A DNA stretch of 48,063 nucleotides from the NCBI GenBank assembly GCA_902175065.1, contig CABIIJ010000050.1, positions 1-48,063 on the forward strand, written 5' to 3'. How positions within the stretch are numbered: position 1 is the stretch's first letter; each line of letters begins with the position of its first letter. The DNA is from an uncultured Comamonas sp. (GTDB lineage Bacteria > Pseudomonadota > Gammaproteobacteria > Burkholderiales > Burkholderiaceae_C). A program made the translations under genes and the position numbers. Below, piece after piece: positions 32,694 to 42,146 of the stretch. The notes below the pieces were generated by a model. That model did no database searches. It saw nothing but the letters and a program-made list of their open reading frames with translations, and was not told the origin of the DNA.

Positions 32694-33580
32694 CCACGAC
32701 AACGACGAACACAACGGCTTCCCGCCGCCCGCCCCTGCCCTTCACCAAAATGCACGGCCTGGGCAACGATTTCATGGTGCTGGACGCCACGCGCCAGCCC
32801 ATCGCCCTGTCGCCCGAGGACATCCGTGCCCTGGCCGACCGGCACTTCGGCGTCGGTTTCGACCAGTTGCTGGTGGTCACGCCGGGGCCGAGCGCCGATG
32901 TCGATTTCGGCTACCGCATCTTCAATGCCGACGGTTCCGAGGTCGAACAATGCGGCAACGGCGCCCGCTGCTTTGCCCGCTTCGTCCACGACCAGGGGCT
33001 GACAGAGCAGCGCCGCATCCGCGTGCAGACCTGCGCCGGAACCATCGTGCTGCACGTCACCGAGACGGGCGAGGTGCAGGTGGACATGGGCATCCCGCGC
33101 TTTCTGCCCCAGGAAATCCCCTTCACCGCCCCGGCCCCCGCGCTGCGCTATCCCGTGGCCGTGGGGGATGAAACCGTGGAACTGGCGGTGGTGAACATGG
33201 GCAACCCGCACGCCGTGCTGCGCGTGGCGGATGTGGACAGCGCCCCCGTCGCCACGCTGGGGCCGCTGCTGGAGTCGCACCCTCGCTTTCCGGCCCGGGT
33301 GAACGTCGGCTTCATGCAGGTGCTGGCCCCCGACCGCATCCGCCTGCGCGTCTACGAGCGCGGCACCGGCGAAACCCTGGCCTGCGGCACCGGCGCCTGC
33401 GCCGCCGTGGTCGCCGGGCAGCGCCTGGGCTGGCTGGGCCGGCAGGTCACGGTGCTGCTGCCCGGCGGGCAGTTGCAGATTGACTGGCAGGGCGAAGGCC
33501 ACCACGTCCACATGCAAGGCCCGGCCACGCGGGTGTATGAAGGGCTGTGGCACTGGCCCGAAGCAGCGCCCGCAGCGTAG
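32690..33580 (+). CDS. dapF: diaminopimelate epimerase
   Basis: 296 residues. It converts LL- to meso-diaminopimelate for lysine and peptidoglycan. The two catalytic cysteines are visible in [15 protein letters not shown] and [31 protein letters not shown] and [12 protein letters not shown] are also typical. A Thr-rich N-terminal stretch ([15 protein letters not shown]) precedes the fold; translation may start there because the ATG overlaps the nadE stop as ATGA. It completes the dapL-lysA-nadE-dapF cluster and is followed by a bidirectional terminator. Confidence 0.95.
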   Translation: MTTTTTNTTASRRPPLPFTKMHGLGNDFMVLDATRQPIALSPEDIRALADRHFGVGFDQLLVVTPGPSADVDFGYRIFNADGSEVEQCGNGARCFARFVHDQGLTEQRRIRVQTCAGTIVLHVTETGEVQVDMGIPRFLPQEIPFTAPAPALRYPVAVGDETVELAVVNMGNPHAVLRVADVDSAPVATLGPLLESHPRFPARVNVGFMQVLAPDRIRLRVYERGTGETLACGTGACAAVVAGQRLGWLGRQVTVLLPGGQLQIDWQGEGHHVHMQGPATRVYEGLWHWPEAAPAA

Positions 33581-33600
33581 AAAACCAGGCACAAAGCAAA

Positions 33601-33630
33601 AAGCCCTGAAGTGAAAACACTTCAGGGCTT
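33601..33630. terminator. bidirectional terminator between dapF and tRNA-Arg
   Basis: A 13-bp perfect stem, AAGCCCTGAAGTG with CACTTCAGGGCTT, around an AAAA loop. On the minus strand it is followed by a longer T-rich run (GGGCTTTTTGCTTTG), on the plus strand by TTTGC. It therefore probably ends both dapF and the tRNA-Arg transcript. Confidence 0.85.
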
Positions 33631-33636
33631 TGCATA

Positions 33637-33713
33637 TGGTGCGGCTGGCAGGAATCGAACCCACGACCCCTTGGTTCGTAGCCAAGTACTCTATCCAGCT
33701 GAGCTACAGCCGC
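33637..33713 (-). tRNA. tRNA-Arg (anticodon ACG)
   Basis: A 77-nt cloverleaf with acceptor GCGGCTG pairing CAGCCGC, encoded CCA, D-arm GCTCAGCTGGATAGAGT, anticodon stem CTTGG/CCAAG around loop CTACGAA, and T-arm GTGGGTTCGAATC. ACG (inosine-modified) normally reads the CGU, CGC and CGA codons, so this is expected to be an essential gene. Immediately upstream on its own strand lies the outer end of the AT-rich element, so its original promoter region appears displaced. Confidence 0.96.
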
Positions 33714-33725
33714 AAAACTATTCAC

Positions 33726-33742
33726 TGGCGGAGAGGGAGGGA
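33726..33742. repeat. distal attachment-site copy
   Basis: TGGCGGAGAGGGAGGGA, identical and in the same orientation as the 3' end of tRNA-Ser at 37443-37459. Flanking bases on both sides differ, so the shared core is 17 bp. It marks the chromosome-element junction next to tRNA-Arg. Confidence 0.88.
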
Positions 33743-34042
33743 CGGATGCCAACCCAATCAAGAAGGTTTGTTAAAACAACAACTTATCTCCGTTGAAGCG
33801 TTTATTGTATGCCAAAAATTGGTAGAACTTTTGGTAGAACACCAAAAAACCCTACTTTTTTGAAATTTGACAGAACAGCCAAAAAGTGAACCTGTCAAAA
33901 AGCCCAAAGTCTTCTATAAGATATAAGACACTAGACTTCATCTAGGGTCGTTCATTTTTTGCTATCAAAAAATGAATGAGCAGGCAAACGAAGTGCGCAA
34001 GTGTCTTCCCCCCTCTTCCACCACGAAAAGGCGACCGTGCCC

Positions 34043-34093
34043 TAGCACAGCCGGACAGTGCGAACGCACCCCAAGCGGTAGCGTTTTTTGCTT
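34043..34093 (+). repeat. long inverted repeat, left copy
   Basis: Begins TAGCACAGCCGGACAGTGCG and ends in an AGCGG...AGCG segment and a T-run. A copy of about 80 % identity lies in reverse orientation at 34824-34873. It contains the small hairpins GTGC-CCTA-GCAC (overlapping its edge) and GTGCG-AA-CGCAC. Confidence 0.75.
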
Positions 34094-34111
34094 AACTATT
34101 GATATTTAAAA

Positions 34112-34265
34112 ACAATTCTTAATGTTCTCAATACTTCCAAAATATAAAAAATCAGATTTGATTTTTTGCTTGATTATTTATTTTAAAAAGAAATTCTTAA
34201 TGTTTTCAATGGATAGAAAGAAAGAAAAATCAGATTTGATTTTTTCTTGATTTTTTCTTGATTGA
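34112..34265 (+). repeat. two AT-rich direct repeats of about 75 bp
   Basis: Both copies start with an ATTCTTAATGTT-TCAAT motif (near 34113 and 34191) and end in a perfect AT-only hairpin with GATT loop: AAAAAATCA/TGATTTTTT at 34146-34167 and AAAAATCA/TGATTTTT at 34225-34244. The middles differ. CTTGATT follows each copy. Confidence 0.65.
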
Positions 34266-34365
34266 TGGAAACACTAATGTTTATGATGGTTAAGGTAAAA
34301 ATAGTATCGCTCTTTACGTAAGTAAAGTGCTGTTGTGTGATGAAAAAAGGGAAGCTTTTTGAATG

Positions 34366-34379
34366 GGCTGTCCGGCTGT
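34366..34379 (-). repeat. partial third copy of the GCCGGACAG motif
   Basis: Reads ACAGCCGGACAGCC on the minus strand and shares 12 consecutive bases with the left long inverted repeat. It lies between the two long copies. Confidence 0.55.
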
Positions 34380-34460
34380 TTTGTATTCATTTTGACTTTC
34401 AATATAACTTTACGCATAGATGTAGCGCACTATTTAAAATGAAATTTCATTGAATATTTA

Positions 34461-34600
34461 TTTGATGTTTCATTGAGATAGTCAAAGATATTTACTTTGA
34501 AATTTACTTTGATGTTTCATTGCAATAGTCAAAGCAATTTACCTTGAAATTTACATTGCAATTTCATTTCAATAATCAAAGCAATTTACTTTGATGTTTC
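34461..34600 (+). repeat. three tandem 47-bp iteron-like repeats
   Basis: Units at 34461-34507, 34508-34554 and 34555-34600 share TTTCATT-N3-ATAGTCAAAG and ATTTACTTTGA segments. Units 1 and 2 differ at only a few bases; unit 3 is more diverged. Each contains an internal CTTTGA/TCAAAG inverted pair. A partial fourth unit (GAAATTTCATTGAATATTTA) precedes them. Tandem iterons in AT-rich DNA are typical of replication-origin or partition sites. Confidence 0.7.
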
Positions 34601-34682
34601 TTTTGACATATCTGTGATTAGTTTATAAGTTATTTCAAAAAATTTTCTATTAGAAAATTTTCTGTATCAACTCTGCGAGTTG

Positions 34683-34749
34683 AAGACCTCCCAAGTGGAG
34701 GTCTGGGGGGGTTACTTCCACTTTTGCAAGAGTGAAAGTAACTCCCCCC
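34683..34749 (+). other. double hairpin, possible origin or transfer structure
   Basis: AGACCTCC-CAAGT-GGAGGTCT is followed at once by a longer hairpin. Its arms GGGGGGGTTACTTCCACT and AGTGAAAGTAACTCCCCCC enclose an 8-nt loop. The stems are GC-rich islands in AT-rich DNA. The GTAACTCCCCCCT end loosely recalls IncQ-type nick regions, but the position within the stem is wrong for that, so no function is assigned. Confidence 0.6.
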
Positions 34750-34823
34750 TAAATAGCCGAAAACCTTCTTTATTTCTTTTGTGTTCTGCTTTCTTCCAAC
34801 GTAAAAGTAACACTTTTAAGAAT

Positions 34824-34873
34824 GCTTGTTTTTACGCTCCGCTATGGGTGCTTACGCACTGTCCGGCGTGCTA
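34824..34873 (-). repeat. long inverted repeat, right copy
   Basis: On the minus strand it begins TAGCACGCCGGACAGTGCG and continues with a GCACCC...AGCGG.GCG segment matching the copy at 34043-34093. The hairpin here is GTGC-GTAA-GCAC. The two copies enclose about 730 bp containing all the other repeats. Confidence 0.75.
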
Positions 34874-34910
34874 ATGCATACCGCCTTTTCCGTTCTGGAA
34901 GACAAACAAA

Positions 34911-34932
34911 AAAGAACCTAATTAGGTTCTTT
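34911..34932 (-). terminator. terminator of the 101-residue gene
   Basis: A perfect 22-bp palindrome of the form AAAGAACCTAA/TTAGGTTCTTT followed on the minus strand by TTTGTTTG. It lies 24 bp after the stop codon of the orphan gene. Confidence 0.75.
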
Positions 34933-34956
34933 CTTCAATACAATTAATATGGTTAG

Positions 34957-35262
34957 TTATTTTTCGTTGAACTCTGATAAATGCTGTTCATATCTTCCTT
35001 TTTTCATTGCTCTTTTTAGATAGAAAGACAATGTATAGTGACCTCTTTTTGCGTAAAAACCAATTTTTTTATTCTCATCATTTTCTATATAACTAACTTC
35101 ATAAAAACTATGTGTCCAATGTTCGCTTTCCGGGTGAAAATTTGAAGAGTAAAAATAAGCCGTTTTGTAATCAAAACTTAATTTCTTATCTTTGAAAATT
35201 TCTTCTAAAACTTTCATTGCATCAGTTTTTCTTTTAATTATTTGTCTTTCTGTTTTATTCAT
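34957..35262 (-). CDS. orphan 101-aa protein of the AT-rich element
   Basis: A 101-residue lysine-rich soluble protein (MNKTERQIIKRKTDAMKVLE at the start). It has a strong ribosome site (AAAAAAGG, 8 bp before ATG) and its own terminator, so it is very likely expressed. The N-terminal 25 residues look helical and basic; the middle is aromatic-rich (DYKTAYFYSSNFHPE, HWTHSFYEVSYI); the end is again basic. I do not recognise the family. As the only gene besides the integrase it could be a directionality factor, a DNA-binding regulator or a small effector, but none of these is shown by a motif. Confidence 0.7.
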   Translation of the reverse strand: MNKTERQIIKRKTDAMKVLEEIFKDKKLSFDYKTAYFYSSNFHPESEHWTHSFYEVSYIENDENKKIGFYAKRGHYTLSFYLKRAMKKGRYEQHLSEFNEK

Positions 35263-36024
35263 ATTATTTTCCTTTTTTATTTTAGCAATGCTTTATTACA
35301 TCACCTCACTTCACGATAGCAAAATTATTTATTTTGTCAATTTTAAAAATTACATTCAAAAAAAATCGGCTGGGGAAATTTATTTTCATAAATACTTATT
35401 AGAATATTTTTATATATCAATACTTTGTATGTGTATTTACTCACGTATATTAAGCTAATGCTGTAGTATTTATCTATCTTTGTATTCTGTATTCCTGTAT
35501 TTGCCTTTAACCTCGACGCTTACGCTTGGAGATTAAAGGCAAAGTCTCCCTTACCGCAGTTAAAAAACTTTGGTGGGACTTTACCTTTTTCTGTCTTCTA
35601 TGTTTGTAATTTCTTACGCCCGTATGACTGAAAGGCATTGATAACTTAATGAAGCGTATCAACTCACAAATTCTTGGACTTCATTCCAAACTAGCCGGGT
35701 TTTGCTTTAGTCTTCCGTTGTTGCTTTGCTAGTCTCTCATTCTTGCAACTTAATTAAACTTATACCGAACCGTGATTTCAGACGCTTAAATATAAGATTG
35801 GCATTTATTTTTACCTAGAACAATGCTTAAAAACTTTTTGGACAAAAAAAACACGTCATCAAATTTGATAACGTGCTCTATATATTCTTGACTTTTAAAA
35901 ACTGTTCTGTTAATCTTTATTTAACAGTAAGTTTCGATATTCGCATTATCAAACTTTCTTATAAAGACAGTTTTCGGCTGTCTTTATTTCTTTATATTAG
36001 CAAAATTTAATTGCCTGTCAAGTT
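35263..36024. other. 0.76-kb gene-free region with strong hairpins
   Basis: AT-rich with no credible gene. It contains a 15-bp stem with one mismatch at 35500-35543 (TTTGCCTTTAA against TTAAAGGCAAA), an adjoining hairpin at 35541-35582 (AAAGTC/GACTTT extended by CCC/GGG), and TTGATA/TATCAA near 35640-35665. The two first hairpins share three bases. The region could encode a structured RNA or hold the regulatory region of the orphan gene, whose start lies at its left edge. Confidence 0.5.
35852..35875 (-). terminator. terminator downstream of the integrase
   Basis: CACGTTATCAAA/TTTGATGACGTG (one mismatch) on the minus strand, followed by eight T. It should end the integrase transcript. A further hairpin, ATAAAGACAG/CTGTCTTTAT at 35961-35987, lies closer to the stop codon but has a T-rich tail only on the plus strand. 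Confidence 0.75.
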
Positions 36025-37428
36025 TTAAAAACTGAATGTGATATGTTTTTTTGTCAACTCATAGATACTTTTAAAAGTCTCTTGTGTTGTTTCTTCTAGA
36101 TACTCAATTGTAAATTCATTAGAATAAATATTAGAATTTACGTTATCAAATTCGTGCCCCAAAATTTGACAACGTGCTTCAACATCAACACCGAACCTTT
36201 TCATTTCATTGTTTACGAACTTGCGCAGACTATGAAAAACCAACTTTTGACGGGTAACACCTGCGGCTTTTAAATGCCTCGGAAACTTCTTTCCAGCTGC
36301 ATTTCCTGAGCCTTTACCATCCTTAGCCTCATACTTAAAAATCTTATCTTCTTTGCTATCAATAAACGGCTTAATAAAGTGATAGAAAGTCTTATAAATT
36401 GGGACTTCTCGCTGTCCTGCTAGTGTCTTACTATCACGAATGTGAATGTAATGAGTTCCGTTTTCCGATACTTTAAATTGGCTCTTTTCTAGGCTTGTAA
36501 CTTCACCAATTCGCATACCTGTAAACAATGCGATGAACAAAGTATAAAAATAATCTTTATCTTTATCTTTTGCAACTTTCATAAAGTCGCTATTAAAGAT
36601 TGCCTCTATTTCTTCACGTTCAAAGATGCCATAACCTTCTTTAAGCCTTTGCTTCTTTGTCATCAATGCTTTGTTAGCACAAGGGTTTTCATTGAAGTAA
36701 TGTTTTTGCTGGATAGCAAACTTAAACAATGCGTGCAGATTGATAAGTTTGTTATCTATGGTTCTTGTTGCATTGCCTTTGTCTGCAAGCCAACTTTGAT
36801 AGCGTAAAACATCGCTTTCTGTAATGTCTGCAATGTGTTGTTTACGAATGAATTGGGCAAACTCTTTTGCCACGTTTCCATAGGCTAAGGCGGTGGCAGG
36901 CTTTAGCTGTTTTTTCAATTTGAAGTATTGCTCTACCAGTTCCGCCACCTTGATACCCTTGTGAGCCGTTTTAGGGGGTGTTTCTGGCGTTTGTGTGGCT
37001 GGTTGGGGTGTTGGTAGCCCCTGTAACCCTTTGAGCGTGTTTAGGGCTTCTATGGCTCTTTGGTGGTCTTCTGGGGTTCCGTCCGTTTTGAGGTAGCCAT
37101 TTTTGAGGTCTATCTCATAGGTTCGGATGTTGGACAAATCGAAATCTTGCAGGCGTGGCTTGTTCATTGCTAGATTTTCTAGCAATTGATTACAAGTATT
37201 CGTGAGTTGGTAAGCGATTTGATGAGCTTTAAGCCTCACCTCGTGCCCTGCTCCGGTGCCCAAAGGAAAGAACAGGTATTTTTTGCCTAGGTGTTCCTGA
37301 AGCGCAGTAGGAACAAAGAACCGCACGTAGTGGCGTTGGCGCTTAGAAAATAGAAAAGGCTTCAAGATTGATAGACCAATTGGTATACCTTCTTGAAGCC
37401 GTTTCTGCAATAAATCCTTGAAAATCAA
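36025..37428 (-). CDS. tyrosine recombinase / integrase of the element
   Basis: 467 residues from a TTG start. The catalytic residues of tyrosine recombinases are all visible: Arg306 in GMRIGEV, Lys334 in DSKTLAGQREVP, His399 and Arg402 in FHSLRKF, His425 in ILGHEF, and the nucleophile Tyr435 in NSNIYSNE. A SAM-like core-binding domain occupies about 160-255 (VAELVEQYFKLKKQLKP). Codon use is AT-rich, unlike the host. The gene begins 15 bp from the 3' end of tRNA-Ser, its likely integration target, and reads away from it. No ATG occurs near the N-terminus and no ribosome site is obvious, so the start is uncertain; the frame stays open into the tRNA. Confidence 0.9.
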   Translation of the reverse strand: MIFKDLLQKRLQEGIPIGLSILKPFLFSKRQRHYVRFFVPTALQEHLGKKYLFFPLGTGAGHEVRLKAHQIAYQLTNTCNQLLENLAMNKPRLQDFDLSNIRTYEIDLKNGYLKTDGTPEDHQRAIEALNTLKGLQGLPTPQPATQTPETPPKTAHKGIKVAELVEQYFKLKKQLKPATALAYGNVAKEFAQFIRKQHIADITESDVLRYQSWLADKGNATRTIDNKLINLHALFKFAIQQKHYFNENPCANKALMTKKQRLKEGYGIFEREEIEAIFNSDFMKVAKDKDKDYFYTLFIALFTGMRIGEVTSLEKSQFKVSENGTHYIHIRDSKTLAGQREVPIYKTFYHFIKPFIDSKEDKIFKYEAKDGKGSGNAAGKKFPRHLKAAGVTRQKLVFHSLRKFVNNEMKRFGVDVEARCQILGHEFDNVNSNIYSNEFTIEYLEETTQETFKSIYELTKKHITFSF

Positions 37429-37442
37429 AGACTTACAGCGAT

Positions 37443-37532
<90 letters not shown>

Positions 37533-37549
37533 GCATCGTGGAATCCGCA

Positions 37550-37555
37550 ATTATA
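37550..37555 (-). promoter_or_regulatory. -10 element of the tRNA-Ser promoter
   Basis: A perfect TATAAT on the minus strand, 17 bp before the mature 5' end of tRNA-Ser. The -35 region is poor. Transcription from here would run through tRNA-Ser into the integrase gene. Confidence 0.6.
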
Positions 37556-37586
37556 GCTTTGTTTTTTGCGGTTCCCCGGAAAAATT

Positions 37587-39751
<2,165 letters not shown>

Positions 39752-39783
39752 CTTTATTTCGTTGAACAATCTCTCCATCGTCA

Positions 39784-39932
39784 TTCCCGCGCAGGCGGGA
39801 ATCCAGTGACGGCGTTCCCTATACCGCCGCCACTTCCATCGCCAGCACCGTTGCTGGACACCCGCCTTCGCGGGTGTGACGATGGAAAGAGCGGGTGTGA
39901 CGATGACAAAAGCGGGTGTGACGATGGAAGCA
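39784..39932. repeat. REP-like hairpins and 21-bp tandem repeats
   Basis: ATTCCCGC-GCAG-GCGGGAAT is followed about 50 bp later by ACACCCGC-CTTC-GCGGGTGT (39858-39877), two related CCCGC hairpins. The second runs into three tandem 21-bp units starting GCGGGTGTGACGATG at 39870, 39891 and 39912. This occupies the space between the CBS and ispH genes and ends at the ispH stop region. Confidence 0.75.
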
Positions 39933-39936
39933 GACC

Positions 39937-40914
39937 TTAATCCGCCCCTTGCTTCCTGGATTTGTGGATAGTCATCCCACCATCCAGCTTCAGGCCTTTG
40001 GGCAGGGGGAACTTGATAGTCTCCTCCAGCCCGTCCATCTTGCGCACGCTGGCTGCGCCCAGCGCCCGGATGCGCTCGATCACGCCCTGCACCAGCACTT
40101 CGGGGGCGGATGCGCCCGCCGTCAGGCCGACGCGGGCCGCCTGGGCGAACCAGTCCGGCTGCAATTCCTCGGGGCTGTCGACCATGAAGGCGGGCGTGCC
40201 CAGGCGCTCGGCCAGCTCGCGCAGGCGGTTGCTGTTGCTGCTGGTGGGGCTGCCGACGACGATGACCACATCCACCTGGGTCGCCAGTTGCTTGACCGCG
40301 TCCTGGCGGTTCTGCGTGGCGTAGCAGATGTCCTGCTGCTTGGGTTCGCGGATCTGCGGAAAGCGCCGGCGGATGGCGGCCAGGATGCTGGCGGCATCGT
40401 CCACGCTCAGGGTGGTCTGGGTGACGACGGCCAGCTTCTCGCCCTGGCGCGGCTGCACGCGGGCCACGTCGGCCTCGTCCTCGACCAGGTAGATGCCCTC
40501 CAGGAGCTGGCCCATGGTGCCCTCCACCTCGGGGTGGCCCTTGTGGCCGATCATGAGGAACTCGTAGCCCTCCCTGGCCAGCTTGGCCACTTCGACGTGC
40601 ACCTTGGTCACCAGCGGGCAGGTGGCGTCGAAGATGCTGAAGCCGCGCTGCCGGGCTTCCTCCTGCACCTCGCGGCTCACGCCGTGGGCGGAAAACACCA
40701 GGGTGGCGCCGGGCGGCACCTCGGCCAGATCCTCGATGAAGATCGCGCCGCGTGCCTTCAGGTCGTTGACCACGTAGGTGTTGTGCACGATTTCATGGCG
40801 CACGTAGATGGGTGCGCCGAATTTGAGCAGCGCCCGCTCGACGATCTCGATCGCACGATCGACCCCGGCGCAAAAGCCGCGCGGCTCGGCCAGGAGGATT
40901 TCCTTGGGCTCCAT
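39937..40914 (-). CDS. ispH: 4-hydroxy-3-methylbut-2-enyl diphosphate reductase
   Basis: 325 residues. IspH performs the last step of the MEP isoprenoid pathway, giving IPP and DMAPP. The three cysteine ligands of its iron-sulfur cluster lie in [25 protein letters not shown] and ICYATQNRQ. Other motifs are [30 protein letters not shown] and [13 protein letters not shown], all standard. The ATG at 40914 follows the fkpB stop; an adjacent GTG at 40917 is possible. The fkpB-ispH pair is a common operon. A repeat-rich spacer follows the stop. Confidence 0.96.
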   Translation of the reverse strand: MEPKEILLAEPRGFCAGVDRAIEIVERALLKFGAPIYVRHEIVHNTYVVNDLKARGAIFIEDLAEVPPGATLVFSAHGVSREVQEEARQRGFSIFDATCPLVTKVHVEVAKLAREGYEFLMIGHKGHPEVEGTMGQLLEGIYLVEDEADVARVQPRQGEKLAVVTQTTLSVDDAASILAAIRRRFPQIREPKQQDICYATQNRQDAVKQLATQVDVVIVVGSPTSSNSNRLRELAERLGTPAFMVDSPEELQPDWFAQAARVGLTAGASAPEVLVQGVIERIRALGAASVRKMDGLEETIKFPLPKGLKLDGGMTIHKSRKQGAD

Positions 40915-40918
40915 CACC

Positions 40919-41395
40919 TCAGATGATCCCGATGATTTCGACTTCGAACGTCACCGGCTGGCCGGCCAGCGGGTGGTTGAAGTCGAACAGCACCGCCCCG
41001 TCGTCACGCACCTGCACCACGGCACCGGCGTAGCTGCCTTCGCCATCGGGGGTGGGGAATTCCACCACTTCGCCCACGGCGTACTGCTCGTCCGGGTCGC
41101 CCTGCTCGTCGAGCAGCTTGCGGGCCACCCACTGCACCAGTTCGGGGTTGCGTTCGCTGAACGCGGCACCGGCGGGCAGTGCAAAACTGGCGCGTTCGCC
41201 CTCGGCCAGGCCGATGATCTTTTCTTCCAGCACGGGCGCCAGCTCGCCCATGCCCAGGGTCAGCGTGCTAGGCTTGCCGCCAAAGGTGTTCACCACATCG
41301 CCGGTGGCGCCGCCCAGGCGGTAATGCAAGGTTAAAAAAGCGCCCGCCTGCACGCGGGCGGGCTGGCCCTGGGGTTGAGATGCGGTATCGGTCAT
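40919..41395 (-). CDS. fkpB: FKBP-type peptidyl-prolyl isomerase, SlpA/FkpB type
   Basis: 158 residues. This short FKBP class (SlyD/SlpA-like) has the FKBP half-barrel with an inserted IF chaperone domain: LTLHYRL and [20 protein letters not shown] form the core, then a flap region, then [17 protein letters not shown] at the end, a diagnostic stretch. It lacks the His-rich tail of SlyD. It probably acts as a cytosolic folding helper and prolyl isomerase. It starts 76 bp from the divergent radC gene, has GGGAG upstream of the ATG, and ends 4 bp before ispH. Confidence 0.92.
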   Translation of the reverse strand: MTDTASQPQGQPARVQAGAFLTLHYRLGGATGDVVNTFGGKPSTLTLGMGELAPVLEEKIIGLAEGERASFALPAGAAFSERNPELVQWVARKLLDEQGDPDEQYAVGEVVEFPTPDGEGSYAGAVVQVRDDGAVLFDFNHPLAGQPVTFEVEIIGII

Positions 41396-41419
41396 GGGAC
41401 TCCCTATAAACTGGCCGGT

Positions 41420-41448
41420 ATTGTAAGAAGCCGCGTTTGGCCCTTCAC
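41420..41448 (-). promoter_or_regulatory. candidate fkpB-ispH promoter
   Basis: On the minus strand GTGAAG (41448-41443) and TACAAT (41425-41420) are separated by 17 bp, 24 bp upstream of the fkpB ATG. Both hexamers are partial matches to the sigma-70 consensus. Confidence 0.5.
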
Positions 41449-41471
41449 CGCATCCTCATTCCCACCTCCTG

Positions 41472-42146
41472 ATGTCGCTCAAAGACCTGCCATCCGATAC
41501 ACTGCCGCGCGAAAAGCTGCTGGCCCGGGGCGCGGGCGCCCTGGCCGATGCCGAGCTGCTCGCCATCCTGCTGCGCACCGGGCTGGCCGGGTGCGGCGTG
41601 CTGCAACTGGCAGACACCATCCTGGCCAGCCAGGGCGGGCTGGCCGGGCTGCTCAACGCCAGTGCGCAGGACCTGGCACACATCAAGGGCCTCGGCCCGG
41701 CCAAGCAGGCCGAAATCCTGGCCGTGATGGAACTGGCCCGCCGCGCCACGGCGCAGCAACTGCAGCAGCGCCCGCTGTTCGACAGCCCGCAGGCCGTCAA
41801 ACACTATCTGCAGCTGCATCTGGCCCACCTGCGCCACGAGGTGTTTGCCGTGCTGTTTCTGGACAGCCAGCACCATCTGATCGCGCTGGAGGAGCTGTTT
41901 CGCGGCACGCTCGCGCAGACGTCGGTCTACCCGCGCGAAGTGGCGCTGCGTGCCCTGCACCACCATGCGGCGGCGGTGGTGCTGGCGCACAACCACCCCA
42001 GCGGCAGCGTCACGCCCAGCGCGGCGGACATCCAGCTGACGCAGACCCTCCGGTCCGCCCTGGCGCTGATCGACGTGCGCGTGCTCGACCACCTCATCGT
42101 GGCGCAGGGCCAGGCGCTGTCCCTGGCCGAACAGGGGCAGTTGTGA
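41472..42146 (+). CDS. radC: RadC family JAB/MPN-domain protein
   Basis: 224 residues. A short N-terminal helix-hairpin-helix part ([19 protein letters not shown]) precedes the metal-binding JAMM motif [19 protein letters not shown]. The protein starts [20 protein letters not shown], as in the family. Despite its name RadC has no proven repair role; the family is metallo-hydrolase-like and linked to transformation in some bacteria. The stop codon overlaps the next gene's GTG start as GTGA, so the two are probably translated together. Confidence 0.94.
   Translation: MSLKDLPSDTLPREKLLARGAGALADAELLAILLRTGLAGCGVLQLADTILASQGGLAGLLNASAQDLAHIKGLGPAKQAEILAVMELARRATAQQLQQRPLFDSPQAVKHYLQLHLAHLRHEVFAVLFLDSQHHLIALEELFRGTLAQTSVYPREVALRALHHHAAAVVLAHNHPSGSVTPSAADIQLTQTLRSALALIDVRVLDHLIVAQGQALSLAEQGQL

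Larger units (their letters stand above)
33714..34956. other. 1.2-kb gene-free, structure-rich region of the element
   Basis: No credible gene is seen over this stretch. From left to right it holds the distal att copy; two direct TTGGTAGAAC repeats near 33820-33840 (possible recombinase arm sites); inverted TTTGACAG/CTGTCAAA (33866-33899); small hairpins at 33909-33929 and 33932-33946; TTCATTTTTT/AAAAAATGAA (33951-33976); then the first long inverted repeat, two AT-rich repeats, iterons, a double hairpin and the second inverted repeat, listed separately. The arrangement looks like an origin or packaging region rather than coding DNA. The function is inferred only. Confidence 0.65.

Noticed and set aside
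33611-33863. Short open frames across tRNA-Arg and the element end
   Set aside because: They overlap a clear tRNA gene on the opposite strand and have no homology-like sequence.
34461-34600. CRISPR array
   Set aside because: The 47-bp units are directly adjacent without spacers and no cas gene is present.
34683-34760. IncQ-type oriT with a relaxase nick site
   Set aside because: The GTAACTCCCCCCT end only loosely resembles the known nick region and lies inside the hairpin stem instead of beside it; no relaxase is encoded.
34680-34874. Possible 64-residue gene on the plus strand (TTG start)
   Set aside because: It runs across the double hairpin and the right inverted repeat, has no ribosome site, and its composition follows the repeats rather than a protein.
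35192-35458. Possible 88-residue hydrophobic protein on the plus strand
   Set aside because: It is antisense to the start of the better supported 101-residue gene and has no ATG or ribosome site; hydrophobicity results from AT-rich codons.
35263-36024. Retron or diversity-generating retroelement RNA
   Set aside because: Hairpins are present but there is no reverse transcriptase gene anywhere in the element.
36025-37428. Prophage
   Set aside because: The integrase is phage-like, but no structural, lysis or replication genes exist between the attachment sites.
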